A stretch of 64,000 nt of DNA from Halarchaeum grantii (GTDB taxonomy: Archaea; Halobacteriota; Halobacteria; Halobacteriales; Halobacteriaceae), in assembly GCF_014647455.2 (NCBI RefSeq), contig NZ_BMPF01000008.1, positions 1 through 64,000 on the forward strand, given 5' to 3'. The notes below the pieces were generated by a model. That model was not told where the DNA came from and did no database searches. It saw only the letters and a program-made list of their open reading frames with translations. This document shows, piece by piece, positions 1-8,399 of the stretch; the first letter of the stretch is position 1; each line of letters opens with the position of its first letter. The translations under genes were made by a program, and so were the position numbers.

Positions 1-122
1 TTTCGACTTTACTACCCTCGAGCGACAGCTGTGTCGTTCGGGGGTGGTTTGCATTCCTCCGAGCGGTAGCTGTCGCGATTCGTGGGGTGGCTATTACTGT
101 CTGCCGTGTGAAGCGTGTCTCG

Positions 123-317
123 ATGGCTCCGAACGCGACGTTCGAGTTGTATCGGGATGCCGCAGACGAGTGGCGGTGGCGACTCGTCGCGACGAACGGG
201 AACATCATCGCGGATAGCGGGGAGGGGTATCGCTCGAAGCAGGGTGCGGAGCGCGGTATCGCGAGCGTGAAACGCACGGCCCCCGACGCCGATATCGAGG
301 AGGTCGGGGACGAGTGA
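123..317 (+). CDS. DUF1508 (UPF0339/YegP, HVO_2922-type) small protein
   Basis: A 64-residue protein that matches the single-repeat DUF1508 domain: an FELYRD strand, a WRWRL strand, N-G-N-I-I-A-D-S-G-E-G-Y, then a conserved K/R helix (SKQGAERGIASVK). The family forms a small beta-beta-alpha dimer and its biochemical role is not established. An upstream in-frame ATG at 87 exists, but the 12 extra residues (Arg/Val-rich) are not family-like, so the ATG at 123 is preferred. An AT-rich CTATTACT stretch at about 90-98 lies roughly 28 bp upstream and would give a leaderless transcript. Nothing in the neighbours indicates a pathway. Confidence 0.85.
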   Translation: MAPNATFELYRDAADEWRWRLVATNGNIIADSGEGYRSKQGAERGIASVKRTAPDADIEEVGDE

Positions 318-492
318 GGGGCGGTTGCGGGACGCGTGTTCGCAGCCGCGAGCCACGCTGTCGCTCGCGTCGGCCGTGCGTCCCGCCCAGCACCGTATTT
401 TGCACGTACAGCCCTCGATAGGGTGGATATCGACGACGTCGGCGATATCTTGTGAATTATGGGTGATCAGGTTGTCTGGTCAGAGTGAACGA

Positions 493-1839
493 ATGCGCTC
501 TTGGGTCCGTCATCCGTTGGTCGCGGTCGGTTTCGCGCTCGCCGTCACACTCCCGTGGATCGGGTTAGTGCTCTCGGCCGGAGGGTACAGCGCGATTCAT
601 CCGGGTGAGAACATTTCGGCTGTCATGGCTGTCGCCGTCGCGGGGGTCGCGATCCTCGGTGGGGCGTTCTTGCTGGCGTGGGCGGCGGAGATCGCGGAGA
701 AGGACGTTCCGCGCGCGTTCGCGATCGCGGTGTTGGCGGTGTTGGCGGTCGCGCCGGAGTACGCGGTGGACGCGCTGTATGCGTGGCGCGCCGGTGCGGG
801 GGACGCCCAGGCCGCGAATCTGGCAGTCGCGAACATGACGGGGGCGAACCGCATCCTCATCGGACTCGGGTGGGCGGGAATCGCGCTGTTCAGCATCTAT
901 CGCGCGACGCGGACGTCGGATCCGGCGATACGGCGCCGCGAGGGGACGCTCACGGACGCCGTGACGCTCGATCGGGACATCTCCATCGAGATCACGTTCC
1001 TGCTCGCGGCGACTGCGTTCGCGTTCTTCGTCCCGCTGAATGGCGGTATCGGCCCGCTCGACACGCTCTTTCTGGTGGGTCTCTACGTCTGCTATCTCGT
1101 CGTGGTGGTTCGCGGTGACGTGGAGGAACCGGAGGCACACGTGGGGGTCCCGGCGTACTTCCAAGGTCTCGCGAGGGTGCCGCGGGTGCTCTTCGTTCTC
1201 GCGGGATTCGCGTTCTCGGGTGCGATAATCTTCACTGCGGTGCATCCGTTCGCGGAGGGCCTGGAGACGCTCGGCCTCCAGTACGGTATTCCGGAGTTCT
1301 TCATGATCCAGTGGGTCGCACCGCTCGCCTCGGAGAGTCCGGAGCTCGTCATCGTGGCGTATCTGGTGAATAAGGCTCGCTCGACGGCCGGGTTCAACGC
1401 GCTGATATCCTCGAAGCTGAACCAGTGGACGCTGCTGATCGGCACGCTCGCGGTGGTCTACTCGATTTCGGCGGGAGCGATCGGAACGCTGCCGTTCGAC
1501 GGGAAGCAGGCGGCGGAGATCTGGATCACGGCCGCGCAGAGCCTCTTCGCGGTGGCGATCCTGACGAACTTCGAGATCAGCGTCCGTGAGGCGCTCGTGC
1601 TCTTCGGGTTGTTCGCCTCACAGGTGCTCGCGGAGTTCTACGTGATTCGGACGTACGCGGAGCCGACGGCGACGTCGATCAGCGTCACGATCCTCTACGC
1701 GTACACGGCGCTCTATCTCGTGCTCGCGGTGTGGCTGTTCGTGAAGCGTCGGGAGAGCGTCCAGCGCCTCCTCCGGCGAACGCTCTCGGACGTTCGGGGG
1801 GCGTTCAGTTCGAGTGGCCGGCCGGAGCACTCCGAGTGA
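493..1839 (+). CDS. Sodium/calcium exchanger (CaCA superfamily) membrane protein
   Basis: A 448-aa polytopic membrane protein of about 10-11 helices. It carries the two inverted alpha-repeats of cation/Ca2+ antiporters: A-P-E-Y-A-V-D-A-L near residues 87-96, and S-E-S-P-E-L-V-I near residues 278-286, where the acidic residues coordinate cations. The expected role is Na+/Ca2+ or H+/Ca2+ antiport at the cytoplasmic membrane; the true ion cannot be read from sequence. The frame is open upstream from 325, but that stretch is Ser/Arg-rich and looks non-coding. The ATG at 493 starts a positively charged N-terminus followed by the first helix. An AATTATGG element near 452-460 may serve as the promoter. 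The gene stands alone and is convergent with the next one. Confidence 0.9.
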   Translation: MRSWVRHPLVAVGFALAVTLPWIGLVLSAGGYSAIHPGENISAVMAVAVAGVAILGGAFLLAWAAEIAEKDVPRAFAIAVLAVLAVAPEYAVDALYAWRAGAGDAQAANLAVANMTGANRILIGLGWAGIALFSIYRATRTSDPAIRRREGTLTDAVTLDRDISIEITFLLAATAFAFFVPLNGGIGPLDTLFLVGLYVCYLVVVVRGDVEEPEAHVGVPAYFQGLARVPRVLFVLAGFAFSGAIIFTAVHPFAEGLETLGLQYGIPEFFMIQWVAPLASESPELVIVAYLVNKARSTAGFNALISSKLNQWTLLIGTLAVVYSISAGAIGTLPFDGKQAAEIWITAAQSLFAVAILTNFEISVREALVLFGLFASQVLAEFYVIRTYAEPTATSISVTILYAYTALYLVLAVWLFVKRRESVQRLLRRTLSDVRGAFSSSGRPEHSE

Positions 1840-1951
1840 GGCGTGGGTGGACTGCGGTGGGCGTCGTGGCGTTTCGCGTTCCCCGTGGTCGGTCGATGGG
1901 CTGGCTTCGGGACCAGCGTCGCGTCTCGAGCGAGGCGTCCGCGCGCCTCGC

Positions 1952-3025
1952 TCATTCGGCTTCTTCGTCGTCGGCCATCCAGCGCTGGCCGTAGGAGCGG
2001 TAGCCGTCGAACTCGCCCTGCGTGATCTCGCGCTCGATCTCTTCGCGGGTTTCGGGGGTGATACGGACGAGGTGGCAGATGGGGTGGCCGGGGAGCGCGA
2101 CGGGGTTCTCGAGGACGCCGACGATGAGGCCGGTGAACGGCGCTTCGACGACGTGTTCTTCGTCCTTGAAATGGTCGGAGATCGTGCAGATGGGGTCGCC
2201 TTCGTGGACGAGCGGGCTGGGCCCCCACTGCATCTCGACGAGGCCGCCGGTGTCGGCGCGGATCCAGCGTTTCTCTTCGGTGGGACCCATTACTTTCCGC
2301 CACGATGGCTCGCTCACGTCGCCGTCGGGGTAGACGCCGTAGTCGGCGAGGACGTTCTCGACGCCGTCGAGGGCTTTTTCGATGAGTGCGGGTTGGAAGC
2401 GGTGGGCTTTGCCCATCTCGATGGTTATCGTGGGGGTACCGTTCCGGGTGGCGACGGCGCGTAGCGACCCGTCGTCGCCTTCGCCGGAGAGGATGACGTT
2501 GGTGCCGAAGACTTCGGCGAGATGCTCGACGTCGGGGTTGCCGACGTCGGCGCGCGCGTGGTACATGGTGGTGCGGTTGCGCGTAGAGGTGTGGAAGTCG
2601 AGGCCGAGGTCGCATTTGCTGATGAACTGCTGGTAGACGTGGTGAGCCATGCGCCCGGCGGTGTTGGAGCGTTCCTTCCCGGGGAAGGAGCGATTGAGGT
2701 CTTGGTCGTAGATGGGGAGGTAGCGCTGTTGGGCCTGATAGCCCGGGACGTTGACGACGTGCAGGAGGACGAGGGTGCCGTGGATCTCGTGCGGTGTGTA
2801 GCGGTCGGCGACTTCTTGGAGGACTTTGACGCCGTTGAGCTCGTCGCCGTGGACGGCGGCGGTCATGACGACGTGGGGGCCGTCGTGTTCGCCGTTGATG
2901 ACGGTGACGGGGATTTCGACGGCGTCACCGAGGTAGGTCTCGCCGACTTCGTAGCGGAACTGTCGTTTCTCGCCGGGATCGACGGCGGCGTCGTACTGGA
3001 AGGACTCGGGGTCGGTCTCGCTCAT
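1952..3025 (-). CDS. Succinylglutamate desuccinylase/aspartoacylase-family zinc hydrolase
   Basis: A 357-aa M14-like amidohydrolase of the AstE/AspA group. The zinc signature H-G-D-E (H59, E62) is followed by the D-L-N-R-S-F-P-G motif (about residues 109-116) and the third metal ligand in D-F-H-T-S (H145). The C-terminal third (about 250-340) has the biotinyl-lipoyl-like barrel typical of these proteins (VHEGDPICTI, VEAPFTGLIVGV). The family hydrolyses N-acyl amino acids; the substrate here is unknown. The start lies 25 bp downstream of the DtxR-like gene on the same strand, so the two are probably cotranscribed and would share the promoter carrying the two iron-box-like operators. Confidence 0.88.
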   Translation of the reverse strand: MSETDPESFQYDAAVDPGEKRQFRYEVGETYLGDAVEIPVTVINGEHDGPHVVMTAAVHGDELNGVKVLQEVADRYTPHEIHGTLVLLHVVNVPGYQAQQRYLPIYDQDLNRSFPGKERSNTAGRMAHHVYQQFISKCDLGLDFHTSTRNRTTMYHARADVGNPDVEHLAEVFGTNVILSGEGDDGSLRAVATRNGTPTITIEMGKAHRFQPALIEKALDGVENVLADYGVYPDGDVSEPSWRKVMGPTEEKRWIRADTGGLVEMQWGPSPLVHEGDPICTISDHFKDEEHVVEAPFTGLIVGVLENPVALPGHPICHLVRITPETREEIEREITQGEFDGYRSYGQRWMADDEEAE

Positions 3026-3050
3026 GTGTCGAGATAGGGCGCTCCCTGCA

Positions 3051-3341
3051 TTAGTCTCGCTGCCCGTGCGGTCGATCCGGCGAGTCGTCGGGTGGGGGGA
3101 TGACGGTTTCGTCGAGGCGCTGGAGGACGTCCGCGCTGACGACGTCGAGGAGGGTGGCGGCTTCCTCGTCGGGGTCGTCGATATGGAGGACGCCGTCGAG
3201 GAAGCGCCGGAGGGTCTCGTACTCCTCGTGGAGGGCGGCGGGCGAGCGCTCGACGGCGTCGGCGAGCGCGCCGGTTCCGACGCGCTCGTCTGGGTCGTCG
3301 GTGAGCCGATAGACGGCGCGCAGGTAGTGGTGTGCGTCCAC
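3051..3341 (-). CDS. DtxR/SirR-like regulator with the winged-helix core deleted
   Basis: A 96-aa protein with a GTG start. Residues 1-35 match the N-terminal helices of haloarchaeal DtxR/SirR regulators (HYLRAVYRL, ALADAVERSPAA). Residues 36-84 match the dimerisation and metal-binding segment (LHEEYETLRRFL, then VVSADVLQRLDE). From memory of the family, the roughly 35 residues in between, which normally hold the recognition helix, the wing and the start of the dimer domain, are absent although the frame is kept. It could be a non-DNA-binding partner of a full-length DtxR, or a decayed copy without a frameshift. It precedes the aspartoacylase-like gene by 25 bp. Family assignment is moderate; the deletion is inferred from an alignment recalled by eye. 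Confidence 0.6.
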   Translation of the reverse strand: MDAHHYLRAVYRLTDDPDERVGTGALADAVERSPAALHEEYETLRRFLDGVLHIDDPDEEAATLLDVVSADVLQRLDETVIPPPDDSPDRPHGQRD

Positions 3342-3492
3342 GGGGAGTCACGTCCGGTGGATGGATTCGGGAATCGTTTGGTCGGGCATCGCTATCCGGA
3401 ATCACCGCTGTGGGTAGTGGCCGGTGGGCCGGCGGCGGGGCTGTCGCGGCGGGTGCGTGGTCGGCCGTGTCGGTCGCTTCTCGCCATGGGAT

Positions 3493-3506
3493 TTAGGCTA
3501 GCCTAA
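3493..3506. promoter_or_regulatory. DtxR-type iron box 1 (perfect palindrome)
   Basis: TTAGGCTAGCCTAA is a perfect 14-bp palindrome that closely matches the TTAGG...CCTAA core recognised by DtxR/IdeR/SirR metalloregulators. It lies just downstream, on the minus strand, of a TATA-like element at about 3508-3516. There it would overlap the transcription start of a leftward transcript toward the DtxR-like and aspartoacylase-like genes. Repression by a metal-loaded regulator is the likely effect. Confidence 0.8.
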
Positions 3507-3507
3507 T

Positions 3508-3516
3508 ACTGTATAA
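3508..3516. promoter_or_regulatory. TATA-like element between the two iron boxes
   Basis: An AT-rich stretch (ACTGTATAAC) between the two operators can be read as a TATA-like element on either strand. A start about 25 bp away falls inside or beside box 1 leftward and box 2 rightward. This suggests a compact divergent promoter in which each box blocks one direction. Archaeal TATA calls by eye are weak evidence. Confidence 0.4.
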
Positions 3517-3528
3517 CTCCTTCGGGTT

Positions 3529-3542
3529 TTAGGCCACCCTAA
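3529..3542. promoter_or_regulatory. DtxR-type iron box 2
   Basis: TTAGGCCACCCTAA has perfect TTAGG/CCTAA arms around four bases, and the symmetry extends outward (TTTTAGG...CCTAAAA, 3527-3544). It lies 36 bp from box 1 (same-base spacing) on the other side of the TATA-like element. It is positioned to control rightward transcription toward the NAD-binding protein starting at 3629. Confidence 0.75.
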
Positions 3543-3628
3543 AAATGTCCGTGTCCGGCCGGCTGTGAAAACGAGCGAGGCAGGCCGTTTGGCAAAGCGC
3601 TATCAGGTTCTCCACGAAACAGTCACGT

Positions 3629-4270
3629 ATGGACACACTCCTCTTCGGTGCGAGCGGTCGAATCGGCCAGCGCGTCGCGACCGAACTGCTCTCTCGCGGC
3701 CACCGTGTTACCGGTGTCTCCCGGTCGGGAAGCGTCGACGGTGTCGAGGACGAGGACTTCGTCGCCGTCGCCGGTGACGCGCGCGACGCCGACGACGTGA
3801 CGAAACTCGCGACGGGCCACGATGCCGTCGCGTCCGCGCTCGGGCCGAGCGGCGAGGAGGACCCGGCCGTCCTGCCGGAGATGATGGCCACCGTCGTCGA
3901 GGGCATGGAGCGGGCGGGCGTCGAGCGCCTCGTCTGGACGGGCGGCGCCGGCGGCCTCAAGGTCGGCCCCGACACTCGCCTCGTCGAGACCGACGAGTTC
4001 CCCGAGGAGTGGGAGGCACTCGCGCGCGAGGCCATCGACGCCTACGACGTCCTCGAAGCCGAGGGCGACGACCTCCGCTGGACGTACCTCGCCCCGGCCG
4101 CGATGATCGAACCCGGCGAGCGAACCGGCGACTACCGGACCGCCGCGGGCGAACTCGTCGCCGACGAGGACGGCGAGAGCTACATCTCGATGGAGGACTT
4201 CGCGGTCGCGCTCGCCGACGAACTCGAGGAGGGCAACGCGATTCACACCTACCTCGGCACCGGCTACTGA
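3629..4270 (+). CDS. NAD(P)-binding protein, atypical SDR (SDR_a5/NmrA-like)
   Basis: A 213-aa single-domain Rossmann protein. It has the nucleotide-binding motif G-A-S-G-R-I-G at residues 7-13, an acidic patch after beta-2, and the central strand followed by VWTGGAGGL typical of the atypical SDR 'NAD(P)H-binding' family. There is no Y-x3-K catalytic pair, as expected for this branch. These proteins are redox sensors, NADPH-dependent reductases or epimerase-like enzymes; the substrate is unknown. The gene begins about 87 bp downstream of iron box 2, so metal-dependent control is possible but unproven. Confidence 0.82.
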   Translation: MDTLLFGASGRIGQRVATELLSRGHRVTGVSRSGSVDGVEDEDFVAVAGDARDADDVTKLATGHDAVASALGPSGEEDPAVLPEMMATVVEGMERAGVERLVWTGGAGGLKVGPDTRLVETDEFPEEWEALAREAIDAYDVLEAEGDDLRWTYLAPAAMIEPGERTGDYRTAAGELVADEDGESYISMEDFAVALADELEEGNAIHTYLGTGY

Positions 4271-4357
4271 GAGCGGACACCGCGAGGAAAGATCCGCAAT
4301 CCGGTTTTTCGCGACAGCGCGAGAGACCCAGCGACGTGACGGGCGTCGACCGCCGCG

Positions 4358-6625
4358 TCAGTCCTCCTCGGGCGTGAGTCCCTCACGGATTCCGCGAACG
4401 ATGGCCTCCAAGTCCTCGGAGTCGGCGTCGATGTCGAGGTCGAGCGAGAGGGCGTGTGGCTGTGTCGCCGGTTCGGAACCGTCGGTGCCGCCGTCGTCCC
4501 CGGACGCCCGCTGTGCGACGGCCTGTGCCCGCTCGGCGGCCTCACGCGCGTCGCGTGCCGCCTCCTTGGCCTCGACGGCGGCCTCCGCGACGGCTTCGAC
4601 GAGTTCTTCGGTCGACTCGACGTCCGCGAACTCCTCGACGGCCGGTCCCTCCCCGCCACCGCCGGATTCTTCGTCGGGGCTCTCATCGGCCGCTGCCTCG
4701 TCGGCCGCCGCTTCGCCCTCGGTGGCCGCCTCTGAAGCGGCCTCCGCTTCCGCAGCGCCCTCTCCTTCGGCGGTCTCACCGCCCTCCTCGGCCTCTTCGC
4801 CGGACCCAGCTGCTTCCCCGGTCTCGTCTTCGGCTCCCTCGGTGGCCGCTTCGTCCTCGGCCTCTCCCTCGTCCGCGTCGCTGACGTCGATGGTGATGCT
4901 GGGGCCGGACTCGATGTCGATGTGGACGGTTTCGTCGTCCTCGCCCAGCGATATCGTCCCGCCGTCGGTCATCGGGCTCTCGACGCCGCCGTCGGTTTCG
5001 AGGTCGGAGTCATCCGGCGACGACCCCTCTCCGGTTTCGAGTCGGACGCCCTCGGGGAGGTCGACGTCCGCGACGTCGACGTCGCGGTCGACGCGAATCT
5101 CGGCGCCGGAGTCCTCCCCGACGTCGATGGTGAGGCCGGGTTCGCCGTCGAACGTGATCTCTATCTCGCCGTCGTCACCCACGAGCTCTCGCGTCATCTC
5201 CTCGGCGGCCCGTTCGACGTCGTCCGCCGTCCCGTTCGTCGCCTCAGCGAGCGCTCGCTCCGCGAACTCGCCCGACTCCGAGTGCTCGTCGCCATCGCTC
5301 GCGGTCTCGGCGTCCGCGGCCGCGGCTTCATCGGGTGCCGGTTCCTCGACGGCCGATTCGGCACCGTCCGCCGCCTGTGCCGCCGTCTCCTCGCGCTCCT
5401 CGCTGTCCTCCGGCGTGACGCCCGCCGTCGCGGTGATTCCGCGCTCGGCGTACTGGGCGATGTCCTCGACCGCCTCGGCGGCGTCCGCGGCCGTTTCGGC
5501 CGCCCGCTCCACCTCGTCTGCCGTTTCCTCCACGACATCGTGCGCCGTTTCCTCGGCGGTCTCCCGAGCGATTTCCTCCGCCACGTCCTGTGCGACGCCG
5601 CCGGCGCGGCGTTGGGCGGCCTCTTCGGCAACCTCCCGGGCGGCGGCCTCGGCCGTCTCGCGGGCGGTCGACTGCGCGACCTCGCTGGCGACGTCCCGGG
5701 CCTCCCGCGCTGCGACCTCCTCGGCGACCTCGCGCGCGGCCGCCTGTGCCGTCTCCTCGACGGCCTCGCTATCGACGGCTTCCGCGACCTCGTTCGCCGT
5801 TTTCGCGGCGTCTTCGGCCGTTTCGGCCGCCTCTTCGACGTCGTCGGCCGTTCCCTCGACGACACGTTCGGCCGTCTCCGTGGCGACGTCCTCGGCGACG
5901 TTGCGGGCCGTCTGCTCGGCGGCCTCGGTGGCCGCTTCGTGCGCGACGTCGCGCGCCGCTTCCGCCACCGTCCGCTCGGCCACGTCCTCGATGGTCCGCT
6001 CGAGCGTTTCGAGCGCCTCCGGTGGCTCTGTGGCCGTCGCCTCCGCCCCGCCGGCCCCCTCGGCCTCGGTCGCTTCTTCGTCGACGGCCTCGCCGGGCCC
6101 CGTATCGCCCTCGCCCGACTCGACCTCGCGCTCGGGGAGGCGGTAGCGGCCGTCCGCGTCGCGCTCGAGGAGGCCCGCCCACTCGTAGAGGTCGAGGAGC
6201 GTCCCGATGCCGGTGTCCACGCGACTCGTCTCGAGGTCGTGCTCGGCGAGGTCGGCGACGATAGGTGCGAGGACCCCCTCGTCCATCGGGTTCCCTTCGA
6301 GGACGCCCCGGACGTCCTCTGTGAGCGCCCAGTCCCGGAGGAGCTCGCGCGCTCGCGCACTCGCGACCTCCTCGTCTCCGTCGCGCAGCGCCGCTGCCAG
6401 CTCCTCGCCAGCGTCGGTCAGGCGGTGTTTCTGCCGATGCGGTTCGAGCACGCCGATCTCCTCGAGGAACCGGGTCTGCCGTCCGACGGCGTCGCTAACG
6501 CTCGTTTCCTCCTCGACGTCCGACGTGTACTGTGGCTCCTCGTCGGCCCCGACCGCTCCCCAACCGGCGATGACCTCCTGAAGCGTGTCGAGGCTGACAC
6601 CCTTCGGGATGTGGTGTCCGGACAT
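4358..6625 (-). CDS. 755-aa Ala/Glu-rich amphipathic-helix repeat protein with winged-helix-like N-terminus
   Basis: I do not recognise a named family. Residues 1-165 look like one or two winged-helix-type modules (VGRQTRFLEEIGVLEP, HRLTDAGEELAAAL, then LLDLYEWAGLLERDADGRYR). Residues about 200-400 are an almost uninterrupted helix built from A/E/V/T/R repeats with roughly 11-residue spacing of VA.E.A units (such as REVAEEVAAR), resembling LEA- or apolipoprotein-type amphipathic repeats. Residues about 460-580 contain acidic beta-rich pieces (IEITFDGEPGLTIDV, VHIDIESGPSITIDV). A Glu/Ala/Gly-rich stretch follows, then a C-terminal helix (KEAARDAREAAERAQ). The net charge is extremely negative. 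No signal peptide or membrane segment is visible. A CATTTTTG stretch about 25 bp upstream of the ATG suggests a leaderless promoter. The long open frames on the opposite strand are a codon-bias effect. Confidence 0.75.
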   Translation of the reverse strand: MSGHHIPKGVSLDTLQEVIAGWGAVGADEEPQYTSDVEEETSVSDAVGRQTRFLEEIGVLEPHRQKHRLTDAGEELAAALRDGDEEVASARARELLRDWALTEDVRGVLEGNPMDEGVLAPIVADLAEHDLETSRVDTGIGTLLDLYEWAGLLERDADGRYRLPEREVESGEGDTGPGEAVDEEATEAEGAGGAEATATEPPEALETLERTIEDVAERTVAEAARDVAHEAATEAAEQTARNVAEDVATETAERVVEGTADDVEEAAETAEDAAKTANEVAEAVDSEAVEETAQAAAREVAEEVAAREARDVASEVAQSTARETAEAAAREVAEEAAQRRAGGVAQDVAEEIARETAEETAHDVVEETADEVERAAETAADAAEAVEDIAQYAERGITATAGVTPEDSEEREETAAQAADGAESAVEEPAPDEAAAADAETASDGDEHSESGEFAERALAEATNGTADDVERAAEEMTRELVGDDGEIEITFDGEPGLTIDVGEDSGAEIRVDRDVDVADVDLPEGVRLETGEGSSPDDSDLETDGGVESPMTDGGTISLGEDDETVHIDIESGPSITIDVSDADEGEAEDEAATEGAEDETGEAAGSGEEAEEGGETAEGEGAAEAEAASEAATEGEAAADEAAADESPDEESGGGGEGPAVEEFADVESTEELVEAVAEAAVEAKEAARDAREAAERAQAVAQRASGDDGGTDGSEPATQPHALSLDLDIDADSEDLEAIVRGIREGLTPEED

Positions 6626-6746
6626 GAGTGATAGGTTCGGTGAAACTACGCAAAAATGATGTGGCCGTCCGACGCCGCGAGGTGTGTGTCGGCCGCGACC
6701 GGCCGCCGCGGAGGCGACGCGCTCTCCGACGACTATCGCGTCCGCG

Positions 6747-8234
6747 TCAGAACGGGTAGTCGCGCGCGTCGTGCTGGATGCTGATCCACTTCGTCTCCGT
6801 CACCTCGTCGAGGAAGGCGTCGCTGTTGTAGTGGCCCATGCCGGAGGCGCCGATGCCGCTGAAGGGGACGTGGGCCTCGTCGTTGATGGGCTGGTCGTTG
6901 ATGTGGACGTTCCCGGTCTCCATGCGGTCGGCGATGTCCTTCGCGACCTCGAGGTCGCCAGCGTGGACGGCGCCGGAGAGGCCGAACTCGGTGTCGTTCG
7001 CGAGCTCGACGGCCTCGTCGACGTCGCTGAAGGGGATGACGGGCGCGATGGGGCCGAAGTGCTCGTTCGCGGCGGCGGGCATGTCGTTCGTGACGCCCGA
7101 GAGCACGGTCGGCTTCACGACGAGCGAGTCCTCGACGCCGTCGAGGTCCTTCGTCTCGCCGCCGGTTTCGAGCGTCGCGCCGGCCTCGACGGTGTCCGCG
7201 ACGTAGTCGAGCATCTCGTCGCGCTGGCTCTCGCTGATTATCGGGCCGACGACGGTGTCGCCGTCGTGCGCGCTCCCGACGGGGAGCTCCTCGGCGCGCT
7301 CGGTGAGGCGCTCGACGTATTCGTCGTAGACGTCCTCGTGGACGATGTGGCGATTGATGGAGATGCAGACCTGGCCCTGGTGGACGAACGAGCCGAAGGT
7401 CGCGCCGTCGATGGCGCGGTCGAGGTCGGCGTCAGCGGTGACGACGTGCGCGTTGTTGCCGCCGAGCTCCATCGCGGGCACCGCGAGGTTCTGCGCGGCG
7501 AGGCCGGCGACGTGCTGGCCGACCTCGGTCGAGCCGGTGAACGCGACGACGTCGCTCTCCGGGTGGGAGGCGACGCGGTCACCGATGTCGGAGCCCTTCC
7601 CGGTGACGACGTTGATGACGCCGTCGGGGAGGTCGGTCTCCTCGAAGAGCTTCGCGAAGAGCAACCCGCCCGAGACGGGGGAGTTCGTGGAGGGCTTGAG
7701 CACCACCGCGTTGCCGGCGGCGATGGCGGGCGCGACGGCGCGCATCGAGAGGTTCAGCGGGAAGTTCCACGGTGAGATGACGGTGACGACGCCCTTCGGG
7801 CCGCGCTGGAGGACGTTCTCCTTCCCGGGGATGTTGGAGGCGGCGTGCTCGCCCTTCAGGCGTCGGGGGAGCGTCGCGGCCTCGCTCGCGTGGTCGCTCG
7901 CGATCTGGATGGACGTCTCGCCCATGATGCGCGAGCCGCCGACCTCGTGTTCGAGGACCTCGATGATCTCCTCCTCGTGCTCGTGGAGGGCGTCGTGGAA
8001 CTGCTCGATGACGGCTTGACGCTGTGCGGGCGGGGCCTCCGCCCACTCGTCTTGGGCGTCGGCGGCGACCTCGTAGGCGCGGTCGACGTCGGCCTCGGTC
8101 GCGGCCGCGACCTCGGTGACGGTCTCGCGCGTCGAGGGGTCGTCGACGGGGATGGTCTCGCCGCTCTCGCTCGGCGTCCACTCGCCGTCGATGTAGAGCT
8201 CGTCCCAGTCGGCGTCGGGTGCGATTTCGCTCAT
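6747..8234 (-). CDS. NAD(P)-dependent aldehyde dehydrogenase
   Basis: A 495-aa enzyme of the ALDH superfamily with every hallmark in order: the SPWNFPL motif, VLKPSTNSP for cofactor binding, FTGSTEVGQ, MELGGNN with the general-base Glu near residue 255, GQVCIS with the nucleophilic Cys near residue 290, and EHFGPIAPV. It oxidises an aldehyde to a carboxylate in the cytoplasm. The layout resembles benzaldehyde/vanillin-type ALDHs, but the substrate is not assignable. The ATG at 8234 is chosen because the upstream in-frame extension to 8300 is unlike the family. It is divergent from the aldo/keto reductase at 8400, sharing a 165-bp intergenic region, which suggests joint control of an aldehyde-related function. 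Confidence 0.95.
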   Translation of the reverse strand: MSEIAPDADWDELYIDGEWTPSESGETIPVDDPSTRETVTEVAAATEADVDRAYEVAADAQDEWAEAPPAQRQAVIEQFHDALHEHEEEIIEVLEHEVGGSRIMGETSIQIASDHASEAATLPRRLKGEHAASNIPGKENVLQRGPKGVVTVISPWNFPLNLSMRAVAPAIAAGNAVVLKPSTNSPVSGGLLFAKLFEETDLPDGVINVVTGKGSDIGDRVASHPESDVVAFTGSTEVGQHVAGLAAQNLAVPAMELGGNNAHVVTADADLDRAIDGATFGSFVHQGQVCISINRHIVHEDVYDEYVERLTERAEELPVGSAHDGDTVVGPIISESQRDEMLDYVADTVEAGATLETGGETKDLDGVEDSLVVKPTVLSGVTNDMPAAANEHFGPIAPVIPFSDVDEAVELANDTEFGLSGAVHAGDLEVAKDIADRMETGNVHINDQPINDEAHVPFSGIGASGMGHYNSDAFLDEVTETKWISIQHDARDYPF

Positions 8235-8399
8235 CTCTACGTGACCGAACGGCCCATTCACGGAAAAGGTGCGAGGTGGAAGCACACGCCACCGATACAC
8301 ACGACGCGGCGAGGAGCACCGATACTCCGGTATTCGGGTGTGTCAGCGACATCACCCGGGAGACGTAGGCTTTTGTCGCGCCGTCGGCCACCTGCGGGC

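Noticed and set aside
3392-3487. A 31-codon minus-strand frame starting where the divergent promoter would initiate
   Set aside because: It is Arg/Pro/Ser-rich, unlike haloarchaeal proteins, ends before the DtxR-like start and has no motif; the stretch is probably 5' untranslated.
4374-6631. Two very long open frames on the plus strand opposite the Ala/Glu-rich gene
   Set aside because: They have Ser/Ala/Arg- or Leu/Val/Arg-rich compositions with no domain, and arise because GCN/GAN-rich codons of the real gene lack stops on the other strand.
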